NCBI RefSeq assembly: GCF_900187355.1
Contig: NZ_LT906451.1
Span: 62,001 to 126,000, forward strand
Length of the DNA stretch: 64,000 bases
Source: Legionella lansingensis
Lineage (GTDB): Bacteria; Pseudomonadota; Gammaproteobacteria; Legionellales; Legionellaceae
Reading direction: 5' to 3'
Position numbers and translations under genes: made by a program. The first letter of the stretch is position 1; each line of letters starts with the position of its first letter. The notes under the pieces are model-generated. The model was not told the DNA's origin and did no database searches. It saw nothing but the letters and a program-made list of their open reading frames with translations. Shown in pieces: positions 9,046 through 18,313 of the stretch.

Positions 9046-10608
9046 ATGGTCTCTCAGGTAAAAAAGATTAAAGACAATGCCTTCAATGGAAGCCGTAACG
9101 TGGGTGATTTCAATTTTAAAGCCGAGGATTTTAACTTAAATCAGCTTGATTCTGAGTTTTCATCGCTATATCAATTATTTATTTCTAATAAAAAGAGATG
9201 GGAAAATGATCGCAACAATGACGTCATATACTATATGGAGACATTATGTGACTTAATGATTTCCTATTATAAGTTAAATTATGTCCGAGCAAAATTAGAG
9301 GATCTTCAAAAGAAGAAAAACGAAATAGCTGCTTTTAGGAAGGCTGATTCCAGTAAGGATAAAGCCAACAATAAGCCAACCACTGTTCCATCATTCCTAA
9401 GAAGTAAATTAGCCAGTGGTCTGTCTGAAGTAAGTGGCTCATTCAGCAGCTCAGCTCAATTGAGAAGTAATATCTCTCTTTTAAATTCCTATCGCATTTA
9501 TTGGATTTACTGTCGTGGTCTTGTCAAGGAGATGGTTGCTTTTCTTGAAGCCAATGGATTTTCTGATTATTTAACTCAACTGAATACCCAGATGGGGCTG
9601 GATTATAGTGCTTCTGATTTTCTAAAATTGCTGGAAAAACCTCAGCAGACTTTATATGTCCTAAGCGTTGGTATCTACGCTCTACGGTTCATGATTAATC
9701 TTGTTACGATGACGAGGCATATCCTTGAAGCTGAGCTTGAAGATAAGTTATCGAGTGATCAGGTCTTTACCGATGAAATGGAAAAACGTGGTTTTTCCAT
9801 GCTTAATGATGGCGTATGGGGCACAGTAAATTTATTGACTAACTATAACAAGCAATTCAATATATCGGATGTTGCCGCAGCGAATGCCACGGTGGTGTTT
9901 TTAGTTTTTGATGCAGCACTTTTAATGGCGCAATGGCTGTTCGAATCCACCAAATACAAACAGCGTGTTCAGGAGTTAGGGCAACAAAAAAGGTCTTTAA
10001 GCCCTGAGTCAAACCCAACCCAGTATGCTGTTGTTCAAAGACAGCTCGATATTTTAAATGATGAATGGGAGGCACAATGTGCTTACTATGCCATCAATAT
10101 CATGGCTGCCAGTCTTGTCGCCATTGGTTTTGGTGCTACAGTCTTCTTTTCAGGTGGGTTATCGTTGGCTGTTTTAAGTATGATTGGCAATGCTTTATAT
10201 GCTACAGCCGATGAATACAAGAATTATAAAAAATCAACGATCGCTATACAGCGTGAAAAGAATAATGGCCATATTGAAAATGATGATACACATCTTGAAT
10301 TAATGAGCCAGCTGACAAAAGAGTCCAGTCAGGCTTATTCCGATTTTTGGAAAAGGTTGGCTTATAATACTGCCGGACCTGCTTTTATCATCACAACAGC
10401 CGCATTTTCATGGCCTATAGCCTTGTTGATAACCGTACCTTATGTGGTTTATCAGGTCAATAGCGCTTATAAGAAAAGCGTATCCGAAACTAATCAAGCA
10501 GATACGCATGGTATTTATCGGCTATTTGACAAGCCTAAGTCCCTTTCTTCTGATGAAGCACATAAGACTTTGTTATTGAGCTCAAATAGCAATCAGGTAT
10601 TATCTTAA
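9046..10608 (+). CDS. Putative Dot/Icm effector, 520 aa, membrane-associated
   Basis: No named family recognised. The protein has a polar N-terminal third with a coiled-coil-like stretch (about 80-100, VRAKLEDLQKKKNEIAAF), then hydrophobic segments near 205-220, 281-297, 350-385 and 440-465 that could form membrane hairpins. The end (LLLSSNSNQVLS) is short, polar and small-residue-rich, as in many Dot/Icm signals. AGGTAAGTG lies just before the ATG. The gene is single, flanked by core genes, and has a PmrA-type operator. Effector status is inferred from context, composition and promoter, not from homology. Confidence 0.7.
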   Translation: MVSQVKKIKDNAFNGSRNVGDFNFKAEDFNLNQLDSEFSSLYQLFISNKKRWENDRNNDVIYYMETLCDLMISYYKLNYVRAKLEDLQKKKNEIAAFRKADSSKDKANNKPTTVPSFLRSKLASGLSEVSGSFSSSAQLRSNISLLNSYRIYWIYCRGLVKEMVAFLEANGFSDYLTQLNTQMGLDYSASDFLKLLEKPQQTLYVLSVGIYALRFMINLVTMTRHILEAELEDKLSSDQVFTDEMEKRGFSMLNDGVWGTVNLLTNYNKQFNISDVAAANATVVFLVFDAALLMAQWLFESTKYKQRVQELGQQKRSLSPESNPTQYAVVQRQLDILNDEWEAQCAYYAINIMAASLVAIGFGATVFFSGGLSLAVLSMIGNALYATADEYKNYKKSTIAIQREKNNGHIENDDTHLELMSQLTKESSQAYSDFWKRLAYNTAGPAFIITTAAFSWPIALLITVPYVVYQVNSAYKKSVSETNQADTHGIYRLFDKPKSLSSDEAHKTLLLSSNSNQVLS

Positions 10609-10956
10609 ATAAAATAATACCGTTGCGGCTCATTTTTCCTCGTTGCCATGCGCTCAGTGCCTATGCCAAAGAGCGCGTGTATGAGGACACGCGGTTCTTA
10701 TGTCTTAATAAAAAAAATAACTCCCATCAGGAATACCCTGTAAGCGATAATCCAATCTAATCTTAATGAAATCTTTGCTGGGGATTATGCAATACAACCA
10801 AAATGATTTTTATGCCATTTTATGTTCTAATAATAACCCTTTTTCTCCTTAACACAACTTAAGCAAGGTAGGTCGGGTCTTTAGACCCAACAAAAATCTA
10901 AATTCATCATAGATTGTTGGGCCAAGGCCCAACCTACAAAATAGCGGAATATTTGA
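10609..10956. other. Intergenic region between the 520-aa gene and queC
   Basis: 348 bp without a convincing gene. It has a weak hairpin (CGCGTGT at 10674-10680 facing ACACGCG at 10687-10693) and the longer palindrome listed at 10868-10937. A 31-codon frame starting near 10649 has no ribosome binding site and is not called. Confidence 0.5.
10868..10937. repeat. Palindromic intergenic repeat upstream of queC
   Basis: GTAGGTCGGGTCTTTAGACC at the left faces GGCCTTGGCCCAACCTAC-type sequence at the right: imperfect arms starting at GTAGGT and ending at ACCTAC, each arm itself a small palindrome. It ends 19 bp before the queC start, so it may be transcribed into the queC leader. A fragment of a similar motif (GTAGGCTGGGCTGTGAAGCC) occurs at 47.21 kb. 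Confidence 0.65.
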
Positions 10957-11628
10957 ATGAAAAAAGCAGTTGTTTTACTATCAGGTGGGTTGGATTCTGC
11001 CACTTGTTTGGCCATTGCCAAAACACAAGGTTTTGCTTGCTATGCATTAAGTTTCGCTTACGGACAACGTCATACTGCGGAGCTTACCGCAGCGTGTCGA
11101 GTTGCCAAACATTTAGAGGCAGTTGAACATCGAATTGTGAATCTTGATATCGGACAGTTTGGTGGTTCAGCCCTGACGGATAAAAGCATTGCTGTGCCGA
11201 ATTACTCAGGTGCACAAACTATCCCAGTAACCTATGTGCCCGCCAGAAACACGATTTTTCTCGCTATTGCCGTAGGTTTTGCAGAAGTGATTGATGCGCG
11301 TGATATTTTTATCGGCGTGAGTGCCATTGATTACTCCGGTTATCCGGATTGCCGATCAGAATTCATTGAAGCTTTTCAAAAGGTGGCAAATTTAGGTACT
11401 AAGGCGGGGGTTGCCGGTGATTTATTCACATTGCATGCGCCTTTGCAATTCTTATCAAAAGCCGAAACCATACTCAAAGGAACAAGCTTGGGTTTGGATT
11501 ATTCTTTGACCGTTTCTTGTTATCAAGCAACAGAAACCGGGGAAGCTTGTGGGCGATGTGATAGTTGCATATTCCGTAAACAAGGTTTTGCAGCCGCAAA
11601 ATGGCCTGATCCTACGAAATATAAATGA
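10957..11628 (+). CDS. queC: 7-cyano-7-deazaguanine synthase QueC
   Basis: ATP-dependent enzyme that converts 7-carboxy-7-deazaguanine to preQ0 in queuosine biosynthesis. The 223-aa protein has the PP-loop SGGLDSAT at 9-16 and a C-terminal zinc site formed by Cys188, Cys198, Cys201 and Cys204. Length matches the family. GGAA lies 8-9 nt before the ATG. The gene is monocistronic, directly downstream of a palindromic repeat. Confidence 0.96.
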   Translation: MKKAVVLLSGGLDSATCLAIAKTQGFACYALSFAYGQRHTAELTAACRVAKHLEAVEHRIVNLDIGQFGGSALTDKSIAVPNYSGAQTIPVTYVPARNTIFLAIAVGFAEVIDARDIFIGVSAIDYSGYPDCRSEFIEAFQKVANLGTKAGVAGDLFTLHAPLQFLSKAETILKGTSLGLDYSLTVSCYQATETGEACGRCDSCIFRKQGFAAAKWPDPTKYK

Positions 11629-11653
11629 AATAAACGTAATTACTCGCTCACCG

Positions 11654-11686
11654 CCGACTTCCCGCGGCTTGACCGCGGGAAGTCGG
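11654..11686. repeat. Short perfect palindrome, CTTGA-loop family
   Basis: 14-bp arms CCGACTTCCCGCGG and CCGCGGGAAGTCGG around the loop CTTGA, 26 bp after queC. The loop and flanking CCGCGG recur in the other members of this family (12.5, 15.97, 35.7, 43.7 and 46.2 kb). It could also end queC transcription, though no T-run follows. Confidence 0.8.
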
Positions 11687-11734
11687 TAATATAAATGGGA
11701 GAGTAGGTACAAATAAGCTAATAAAAACAAATAC

Positions 11735-11750
11735 TTTACGAAAATGTTAC
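11735..11750 (-). promoter_or_regulatory. Possible CpxR-type box upstream of the 188-aa gene
   Basis: TTTAC-N6-GTTAC on the plus strand, i.e. GTAAC-N6-GTAAA on the minus strand, one mismatch from GTAAA-N6-GTAAA, the CpxR site known to control some Legionella dot/icm and effector genes. It is 83 bp upstream of the start. A short degenerate motif, so only tentative. Confidence 0.3.
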
Positions 11751-11832
11751 AACATATTGCACATTTTCGTTTCACTTTCTTTAAACAGCTTGATATGATT
11801 CGCAACGATTTTTAACCAAGGAGTAAACAACT

Positions 11833-12399
11833 ATGTTCCGTAGAATGTTAAATTTTATGCGTAAGCACTGGGCTGCAACTTCAGCATTGGGTTTAGCAGG
11901 TCTGACTGCAGCTGGTGTTATCACCACTATTGTCTTCTTCCCACCTGCTCTCCCAGCCATTGCTGCCTTCTCAATGTTTGGTGTAACCCCATTTGCTTTC
12001 TTAGCTACTATGGGTGCTACCGCTGCTACCGCTGCTGCTGGTGCTATCGCTTTCGGTCTGAGCTTGGCTGTTAGTACATTGTTTAATGCAGCTGTTAGCA
12101 TATACAATGCGATTGATCGCAGTGCTCAGCGTGCTACAAGATATCAGCCTAGATACAGCGCTTTGGATGAAGGTATTGAACTTCAATCTACTTCTAGACA
12201 TACCAAGGGTAGCAGTTTTTCACTTATGGGTAGTCTTATGGGTTGTGTAGCAAGCTTAACAAGCTGTTGCCCAAGCTCTAAAAAAGCTGAGAATCCTACA
12301 CACCATAAATCACCTATCAGCACTGATAAGCATGATAAGAAAAAGGATAAAGAAGATTCTAAAGAATTTAACCCTGAATCTACTGTTTACCAAGTATAA
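11833..12399 (+). CDS. Putative small membrane-inserting effector, 188 aa
   Basis: Unknown family. The N-terminal half is dominated by Ala/Gly-rich hydrophobic segments (about residues 16-35, 38-60 and 62-92) that could form two or three membrane helices. The C-terminal half is polar, with a Cys-rich patch (SLTSCCPSS, about 141-149) and a highly charged tail (KHDKKKDKEDSKEFNPE). CAAGGAG precedes the ATG. The hydrophobic head, charged tail and Glu-containing C-terminus fit a Dot/Icm substrate, but this is an inference. It is monocistronic, with a strong terminator. Confidence 0.6.
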   Translation: MFRRMLNFMRKHWAATSALGLAGLTAAGVITTIVFFPPALPAIAAFSMFGVTPFAFLATMGATAATAAAGAIAFGLSLAVSTLFNAAVSIYNAIDRSAQRATRYQPRYSALDEGIELQSTSRHTKGSSFSLMGSLMGCVASLTSCCPSSKKAENPTHHKSPISTDKHDKKKDKEDSKEFNPESTVYQV

Positions 12400-12406
12400 T
12401 TCTTTT

Positions 12407-12435
12407 AAAACGCGGCTTCTAGCCGCGTTTTTTTT
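12407..12435 (+). terminator. Rho-independent terminator of the 188-aa gene
   Basis: AAAACGCGGCT, loop TCT, AGCCGCGTTTT and a run of eight or more T, 7 bp after the stop codon. A textbook intrinsic terminator. Confidence 0.92.
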
Positions 12436-12507
12436 ATTCCCTCTCATACATTCCTCAATAATAATTAAACATTTGAACTTCAAGTTTTTAATTTGACAAG
12501 GCAAACC

Positions 12508-12583
12508 GAATTACCGTGGCTTGACCACGGTATCTAGCGATCTTCAAGTAACTATGGATACCGTGGTCAAGCCACGGTAATTC
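12508..12583. repeat. Double-palindrome element, CTTGA-loop family
   Basis: A perfect 26-bp inverted repeat (12508-12533 against 12558-12583) separated by 24 bp. Each arm is itself a hairpin: CCGTGG-CTTGA-CCACGG on the left and CCGTGG-TCAAG-CCACGG on the right. The RNA could fold as two hairpins or one long stem. The single unit GAATTACCGTGG recurs at 15.97 and 43.70 kb. Confidence 0.85.
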
Positions 12584-12648
12584 GCTGAAACTTAAAGATC
12601 AAGTAACAACTATTCTCCATGAAAGATGCAGCATTCTCGTCCATGCGC

Positions 12649-12654
12649 TATAAT
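12649..12654 (+). promoter_or_regulatory. -10 box of the metG promoter (candidate)
   Basis: TATAAT 31 bp before the metG ATG. A second TATAAT at 12676-12681 would place transcription start at or beyond the ATG, so the first is more plausible. No good -35 element is seen. Confidence 0.4.
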
Positions 12655-12684
12655 TCGCCATTTCCATGCTGAAGATATAATCTT

Positions 12685-14700
12685 ATGACAACTGTTCGTA
12701 AAATGTTGGTAACCAGTGCTCTGCCTTATGCCAATGGGCACTTGCATTTGGGGCATTTGGTGGAACACATTCAGACAGACATCTGGGTGCGTACGCACAA
12801 AATGCTTGGTCATGAATGCATTAGTGTTTGTGGTGACGATGCCCATGGTACTCCCATCATGCTCAAAGCGGAGCAGTTGGGTATCACGCCAGAGCAATTG
12901 ACTGCAGAAATGCAAGCAAGCCACGAGAGTGACTTTAAAGCCTTTGCCATACATTATGATTATTATCACACCACCCATTCCCCAGATAATCAGCAACTGG
13001 CTGAGCTCATTTATGAGCGATTGACTGCCTCTGGGGATATTGTGAAGAAAACCATTCGTCAGGCTTATGACCCTATCAAAAAGATGTTTTTGCCCGATCG
13101 CTACGTCAAAGGAACCTGCCCGAAATGCCACACGCCTGATCAATACGGTGATAATTGTGAATCTTGTGGTGCTACCTATTCACCAACAGAGCTCATTGAT
13201 GCTGTTTCTGCTATTTCAGGCGCAAAACCGATTGAGAAAGATTCTGAACACTATTTTTTCGATTTGCCACGCTACGAAAAATTATTAAGGGATTGGACAC
13301 GTAAAGGGCATCTACAAACGGAAGTGGTCAATAAATTAGATGAATGGTTTGCCGCAGGGCTTAAGCAATGGGACATTTCCCGCGATGCGCCTTATTTTGG
13401 TTTTAAAATCCCCAAAACGGCGGATAAATATTTTTATGTCTGGCTCGACGCCCCCATCGGCTACATGGCTAGTTTCAAGAAATATTGTGAGCAGCAGGGA
13501 CTTTCTTTCGCACAGTATTGGGATAAAGATTCGAGCACGGAATTGTACCATTTTGTTGGCAAAGACATCGTGTATTTCCATGCTTTGTTTTGGCCTGCCA
13601 TTCTGGCTGGCAGTGGTCATCGTTTACCCACTGCTGTCTTTGCACATGGCTTTTTGACCATTGAAGGTCAGAAGATGTCTAAATCGCGAGGCACGTTTAT
13701 CGAAGCACGTACTTACCTTGCGCATTTGCATCCTGAATATTTGCGCTATTATTTCGCAGCCAAATCAAACGGCAGGGTTGATGATCTGGATTTAAATTTC
13801 GACGATTTTATCAACCGTGTTAATGCCGACCTGGTTGGCAAAATTGTCAATATTGCTAGTCGCTGTGCTGGTTTTATCAATAAGCGTTTTGATAATCAGC
13901 TTAGCGATGAATTGCATGCGCCTGAGTTATTTCAAGATCTTCTTGCCTTGCGTCAAGAGATTATTGATGCCTTTGTGCAGCGTGATTATGCAAAAGCGAT
14001 TCGTCAAATCATGGAATGTGCCGATCGTGTGAATCAATATATTGACGCCAATAAACCCTGGGTATTAGCAAAAGAAGAGGCACGTCTCTCAGAAGTACAA
14101 GCAATTTGCACCATGGGGTTAAATCTCTTTCGCTTGTTAATGACCTATTTGAAACCGGTGTTACCACAGATGGCCAAAGAGGCTGAATCATTTCTAAACT
14201 GCGAGCCATTGAATTGGGAAAATAGCGAAAAACCTTTGTTGCGCCATCGCATTAATACCTTTAGCCCGCTGATGGTGCGTGTGGAAAGAGAAAACGTTGA
14301 GGCTATGCTTAAGTCTGCCAAGGGTACTTCGGTAACAGAACAGAAAAAGAAGACAGAGGAGACACGTTTGCAATCAAGCACGATTAGTATCGAAGAATTT
14401 AGCAAGGTGGACCTGCGGGTAGCGCGTATCATTGCCGCTGAAGAAGTGGAGGGGGCAGATAAATTACTGCGACTGCAATTGGATCTGGGTGAAGGACAGA
14501 AACAAGTTTTTGCCGGTATCAAATCCGCCTATGCTCCTGCTGAGTTAATTGGTAGGCTAACGATTGTGGTAGCCAACTTGGAGCCCCGTACGATGCGTTT
14601 TGGCGTGTCTGAAGGCATGGTTTTGGCAGCTGGGGATGGAAAGGGTATTTTTCTATTGCAACCTGATCAAGGTGCTCTACCAGGAATGCAGGTAAAATAA
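12685..14700 (+). CDS. metG: Methionyl-tRNA synthetase
   Basis: Charges tRNA-Met. The 671-aa class I synthetase has the HIGH-type motif HLGH at 21-24, a zinc knuckle (Cys145, Cys148, Cys158, Cys161), KMSKS at 330-334, the anticodon-binding helical domain, and a C-terminal tRNA-binding EMAP-like domain from about residue 570 ([13 protein letters not shown]). This is the full dimeric-type enzyme. The start has no clear Shine-Dalgarno sequence. Its stop overlaps the start of rnfB by one base (TAATG). Confidence 0.97.
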   Translation: MTTVRKMLVTSALPYANGHLHLGHLVEHIQTDIWVRTHKMLGHECISVCGDDAHGTPIMLKAEQLGITPEQLTAEMQASHESDFKAFAIHYDYYHTTHSPDNQQLAELIYERLTASGDIVKKTIRQAYDPIKKMFLPDRYVKGTCPKCHTPDQYGDNCESCGATYSPTELIDAVSAISGAKPIEKDSEHYFFDLPRYEKLLRDWTRKGHLQTEVVNKLDEWFAAGLKQWDISRDAPYFGFKIPKTADKYFYVWLDAPIGYMASFKKYCEQQGLSFAQYWDKDSSTELYHFVGKDIVYFHALFWPAILAGSGHRLPTAVFAHGFLTIEGQKMSKSRGTFIEARTYLAHLHPEYLRYYFAAKSNGRVDDLDLNFDDFINRVNADLVGKIVNIASRCAGFINKRFDNQLSDELHAPELFQDLLALRQEIIDAFVQRDYAKAIRQIMECADRVNQYIDANKPWVLAKEEARLSEVQAICTMGLNLFRLLMTYLKPVLPQMAKEAESFLNCEPLNWENSEKPLLRHRINTFSPLMVRVERENVEAMLKSAKGTSVTEQKKKTEETRLQSSTISIEEFSKVDLRVARIIAAEEVEGADKLLRLQLDLGEGQKQVFAGIKSAYAPAELIGRLTIVVANLEPRTMRFGVSEGMVLAAGDGKGIFLLQPDQGALPGMQVK

Positions 14701-15311
14701 TGGTCGCTGTTAAAGCCATCGATGCTCTTCTACCACAAACACAATGCGGTGATTGTGGATATGCGGGTTGCTTGCCTTATGCTGAAGCTCTGGCACAGGG
14801 TATAGCACCAATCAACCGTTGTCCTCCAGGTGGCGCCTCCACAGTCAAAGCGCTAGGAGAATTGTTAGGCATTGATGCCACACCTTATTTAGCCGAAGCG
14901 CAGGCAACTCAGCGTCCTCCATCACGAGCTTTCATTCGTGAAGCAGAATGCATTGGTTGTACTAAATGCATCCAAGCTTGTCCTGTGGATGCCATCATTG
15001 GTAGTGGCAAACTCATGCACACCGTTATTGCGCATGAATGTACAGGCTGCGGGCTTTGTGTCGACCCTTGCCCTGTGGATTGTATTGAAATGTTACCGCT
15101 CCTTGAAACTGCTTATGATAAAGAGCAAGCGCGGCAGCGTTATCATGCGCGGCAAGCGCGGTTTTTACGAGAAGAGCAGGAAAAACAGCAAGCTTATCGT
15201 GAGAAGCGCAAGTTGGCTGCAGAAAGCAGCAATCACTTGCAGGACATCAAAGCCAAACAAGATTATATCTTACAAGCACTTGCCCGAGTGCAAGCGAAAA
15301 AAGAATCATGA
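14700..15311 (+). CDS. rnfB: RnfB-like ferredoxin, lacking the membrane anchor
   Basis: Iron-sulfur electron carrier related to subunit B of the Rnf/Rsx complex. The 203-aa protein has the four-Cys motif (Cys16, Cys19, Cys24, Cys41) and two [4Fe-4S] motifs (Cys84/87/90/94 and Cys114/117/120/124). It lacks the hydrophobic N-terminal helix that precedes the first motif in E. coli RsxB, and has a charged coiled-coil-like tail (about 140-203, rich in Arg, Gln, Glu, Lys). No other rnf gene is nearby, so it is probably a soluble carrier. It overlaps metG by 1 base and nth by 4 (ATGA). Confidence 0.88.
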   Translation: MVAVKAIDALLPQTQCGDCGYAGCLPYAEALAQGIAPINRCPPGGASTVKALGELLGIDATPYLAEAQATQRPPSRAFIREAECIGCTKCIQACPVDAIIGSGKLMHTVIAHECTGCGLCVDPCPVDCIEMLPLLETAYDKEQARQRYHARQARFLREEQEKQQAYREKRKLAAESSNHLQDIKAKQDYILQALARVQAKKES

Positions 15312-15958
15312 ATAAAGAAAAAAGGCGCGCTATTTTTGAGCGCTTTCGGGCTCAAAATCCTCATCCAACGACAGAATTGCGTTACAGTTCGACGTTCGAA
15401 TTGCTCATTGCAGTGATTCTTTCTGCACATACCACAGATATTAGTGTTAACAAGGCTACTGCGAAATTATTTCCTGTTGCCAATACACCGCTGGCTTTAC
15501 TTGCTTTAGGAGAGGAGAAACTCAAGGAATACATAAGATCAATAGGGTTGTATAACAGCAAAGCAAAAAACATCATTAACACATGCCAGATATTGGTGAC
15601 AAAGCATGCAGGCGAGGTTCCGGATAGTCGAGAGGCGCTTGAGGAGTTACCTGGGGTCGGACGAAAAACGGCCAATGTAATACTCAATACGGCATTCGGC
15701 CAACCTACTATCGCCGTAGATACTCACATTTTTCGCGTTGCCAACCGAACAGGCATTGCTAAAGGTAAAACACCGCTAGCAGTGGAGAAAGAACTTCTGC
15801 AAAATGTGGACAAGGCATTTTTACACGATGCGCATCATTGGTTGGTTCTTCATGGTCGCTATATTTGCATAGCTCGCAAGCCTCGTTGCTATCAGTGCCT
15901 TATTTGTGATCTTTGTGAATTTAAGGACAAAAATTTACAGCCTCCGAAAACGTCATGA
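15308..15958 (+). CDS. nth: Endonuclease III
   Basis: DNA glycosylase/AP lyase that removes oxidised pyrimidines. The 216-aa protein has the helix-hairpin-helix LPGVGRKTA with the catalytic Lys120, Asp138 in VDTHIFRV, and the C-terminal [4Fe-4S] cluster ligands Cys187, Cys194, Cys197 and Cys203. These positions are the same as in E. coli Nth. The ATGA overlap with rnfB mirrors the E. coli rsx-nth gene order. Confidence 0.97.
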   Translation: MNKEKRRAIFERFRAQNPHPTTELRYSSTFELLIAVILSAHTTDISVNKATAKLFPVANTPLALLALGEEKLKEYIRSIGLYNSKAKNIINTCQILVTKHAGEVPDSREALEELPGVGRKTANVILNTAFGQPTIAVDTHIFRVANRTGIAKGKTPLAVEKELLQNVDKAFLHDAHHWLVLHGRYICIARKPRCYQCLICDLCEFKDKNLQPPKTS

Positions 15959-15964
15959 TTTAAA

Positions 15965-15999
15965 ATCGAATTACCGTGGCTTGACCACGGTAATTCGAT
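15965..15999. repeat. Short perfect palindrome, CTTGA-loop family
   Basis: ATCGAATTACCGTGG, loop CTTGA, CCACGGTAATTCGAT, 6 bp after the nth stop. It is nearly the same unit as at 12.5 and 43.7 kb. It could serve as a terminator of metG-rnfB-nth, but there is no T-run. Confidence 0.85.
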
Positions 16000-16123
16000 G
16001 TTCTACAAGATCAAGCAAATAAAAACTTGCAGATCGAGTTCTCAATGCAAAAATTCGGCTACTCTGGTAATTTTTTAACATTACTCATAGAATGGAATTT
16101 CCTACAATTGCAGGAGAGCATTT

Positions 16124-18055
16124 ATGGGGTGGTGGGATAAATGGAACGCAGTTAAGGAAACTGTCAAAGGATGGGGTAATGGGATTTGGAATGTCTCTGT
16201 CACTGATACAGCAGACAGATTGATCAAAGAAGCTCTTGCTGTGCCGCAAAAAGCACGTCGTGTTGTTAATCCGAAACTTGAGAAAGTTACTCAGAATACT
16301 GAAATCATAGTGTTTACGGAAAATGCCAAAGAATTAGGTTCGAAAATTTGGAATAACGCTACACTGGCTGATGGAGTAAATGGTCTCTTTAACTTTTCGT
16401 ACAATACCGCAGGTCGATTGTTGGAGCAGCTTCCAGCTGTTCCTCGAGTGGCACGTAGTGTTGTCAATCCAAAAGTAAGGAAAATTGCTTATGGGATAGG
16501 ACGTATTGCTGTCGAGGATGTACTGCCTCTGGTGGTCATCAGCTACAGCCATCAGCTGCTGCAAGAACAAGGAAAAGACTACTTGCATGATCATCCGAAT
16601 GAAGCATGGTTAAGTGCTCAGACCGTTTTACAATTGGGTTTGTGGCTACTATGGCTGGCAAATGGGGCATACTCTATCCGTAAGAAAACCCAAATTACAG
16701 TAAGAACTACAGTCCTTGCTCTTGAAGCAGGCGGCATATTGAACAGCGTCAAACCAAACCCTCCGATGACGTTATGCGAGCAAGAAAAATGCACGACGCT
16801 GCGTTTTCTGAAAGGCTCTTTCCGTGATTTGATTGAGTATTGGGCGACGAAAGCTGCCATTTCTTTTATAGGTTATATCCCGGGAGTTGGTGGAGGTCTC
16901 GCCGCCGCTTTTAATATTTATCATGATGGGCGTTACGTAATCACGCTTGCAGTGCCTGAATTATGCAGTCGACATCAGGAACAATACCTACGAGAGTACC
17001 CTGAGTTGGCATTGTCTCATGGTATAACTCACTACGTACTTTCTTGCTACATTAACTCCATGATTGAACATTATACAGGTATTCCTTCTGTGTTTTATGG
17101 GACCACAATGCAACAGTTTCTTTTAATTGGGCAAATTGCGCTGGCTACACAAATGACACTGCCACCCCCTGTTCGTGAATCGCTGCGCAATTTACCTGAT
17201 CCTGTGGCTGCGTATAACAGCCTGGTTGGTTTTATTGTTGATACGGTTCTTTTGGGCTTGAAAGTGCAAATCCCTCGTTTGTTGAGAGAACAAAAAGCAC
17301 CTTTGCTCTCCTTGGAGGATGCATCCCGTTACGCTGAGGTGATTTGGTCAAATCCTGTGTCAGAAAACGTCTTGAAACCTGTTCTTGTTCCCCGGATGTT
17401 GCGTAGTCGCAAAGCGTTTATAAATGATCCAGTTATACCTTGGCCTCCGTTGCAACGAAGGACCATGCATGCTCTTGACAACATCAATGAAGTCAAAGGC
17501 TATATGCTAACCAAGGTTGCACTTCTGCCTCCTAGTAGTATGACTGCGAAGGTCGTAAGGTCTATTTTTGGTTGGCCAAAGTCTGTTGTTGAGCTGTTAT
17601 TAAACCTGATGAAAAATGAACAATTCATGCGTCAATTGGAGTCTATCCGTCATACACTTCCTGCTCTGCAAAGTGGTGAAGCACCATCCCTGCCTGCCAC
17701 AGAGGGATTTTTGCTACGTGGACAGAAGCAAGAAACACCTGAAATTCGTCCCCCCCTGCAAATTGAAGGCAAAAGTCTGGATCCTCGTCAGGTGATTCCC
17801 GTATCACAAATATCATTGCAACCCGTTGACAAGGTAAAAATTGTTGAGATTACAGAAGAAGAAGCGAAAGACAATAAACAGAGCGAGAAGACGAGTGATA
17901 CATTGCGTAAGAGAAAATTGGATCCCAGTTTGGTCATTAGAGGTAGAAAAGATACAAATGGTGTGGGAACAGCGGGCTTTTTTGGAGAAACTGGAAAACT
18001 TGATCCTCGTAAGGTCATTGTGCAAACAGACACAAATGTAAGTTTGATCACCTAG
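16124..18055 (+). CDS. Putative effector, 643 aa, with internal repeats
   Basis: No recognised family. Two related N-terminal units (about 18-55 and 76-120) share VPxxARxVVNPKxxK (AVPQKARRVVNPKLEK and AVPRVARSVVNPKVRK). The middle has hydrophobic segments near 131-145, 166-186 and 243-265. The C-terminal 95 residues are polar and carry three copies of LDPxxVI (552, 599 and 626). The protein ends TDTNVSLIT. GCAGGAGAG precedes the ATG. Its tail and single-gene position suggest a Dot/Icm substrate, although the protein could equally be a lineage-specific membrane protein. Confidence 0.65.
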   Translation: MGWWDKWNAVKETVKGWGNGIWNVSVTDTADRLIKEALAVPQKARRVVNPKLEKVTQNTEIIVFTENAKELGSKIWNNATLADGVNGLFNFSYNTAGRLLEQLPAVPRVARSVVNPKVRKIAYGIGRIAVEDVLPLVVISYSHQLLQEQGKDYLHDHPNEAWLSAQTVLQLGLWLLWLANGAYSIRKKTQITVRTTVLALEAGGILNSVKPNPPMTLCEQEKCTTLRFLKGSFRDLIEYWATKAAISFIGYIPGVGGGLAAAFNIYHDGRYVITLAVPELCSRHQEQYLREYPELALSHGITHYVLSCYINSMIEHYTGIPSVFYGTTMQQFLLIGQIALATQMTLPPPVRESLRNLPDPVAAYNSLVGFIVDTVLLGLKVQIPRLLREQKAPLLSLEDASRYAEVIWSNPVSENVLKPVLVPRMLRSRKAFINDPVIPWPPLQRRTMHALDNINEVKGYMLTKVALLPPSSMTAKVVRSIFGWPKSVVELLLNLMKNEQFMRQLESIRHTLPALQSGEAPSLPATEGFLLRGQKQETPEIRPPLQIEGKSLDPRQVIPVSQISLQPVDKVKIVEITEEEAKDNKQSEKTSDTLRKRKLDPSLVIRGRKDTNGVGTAGFFGETGKLDPRKVIVQTDTNVSLIT

Positions 18056-18092
18056 ATGTGTTACTCTTTTTATAACAAGGAGATAGGCCTTT

Positions 18093-18164
18093 CCCTTGTA
18101 TGTTAGAACCCTTGCAAAAGACCACCGACAAGGTAATCTTTGCGAGGGTTCTAACATACAAGGG
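18093..18164. repeat. Large hairpin downstream of the 643-aa gene
   Basis: Arms of 27 bp with one or two mismatches (left begins CCCTTGTATGTTAGAACCC, right ends GGGTTCTAACATACAAGGG) around an 18-bp spacer. It starts 37 bp after the stop codon. It may act as a terminator or be a mobile repeat. A single copy in this window. Confidence 0.75.
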
Positions 18165-18313
18165 CAGGGTGAGGGGTAATCAAAAAGATGCTAGATAATT
18201 ACACGTAGTTATCAAAATTTGCAAAAATAAAGCTGTAAATGTTATATTAATGCACACTTTAGAGGCCAAGCAAGCAGGTTTTAATCTTCGCGACAATGTG
18301 AGTATTGCTTTTT

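Noticed and set aside
11781-12107. Minus-strand Ala-rich 108-aa frame opposite the 188-aa gene
   Set aside because: Its Ala-rich composition is the mirror of the Ala/Gly-rich hydrophobic coding strand; no start signal.
12610-14719. Several long open frames opposite or inside metG
   Set aside because: They lie in other frames of a clearly conserved gene, lack ribosome binding sites and show no domain.
18240-18313. preQ1 riboswitch in front of the YhhQ-like gene
   Set aside because: I could not find the conserved pseudoknot elements of any preQ1 class in this leader, so it is not called.
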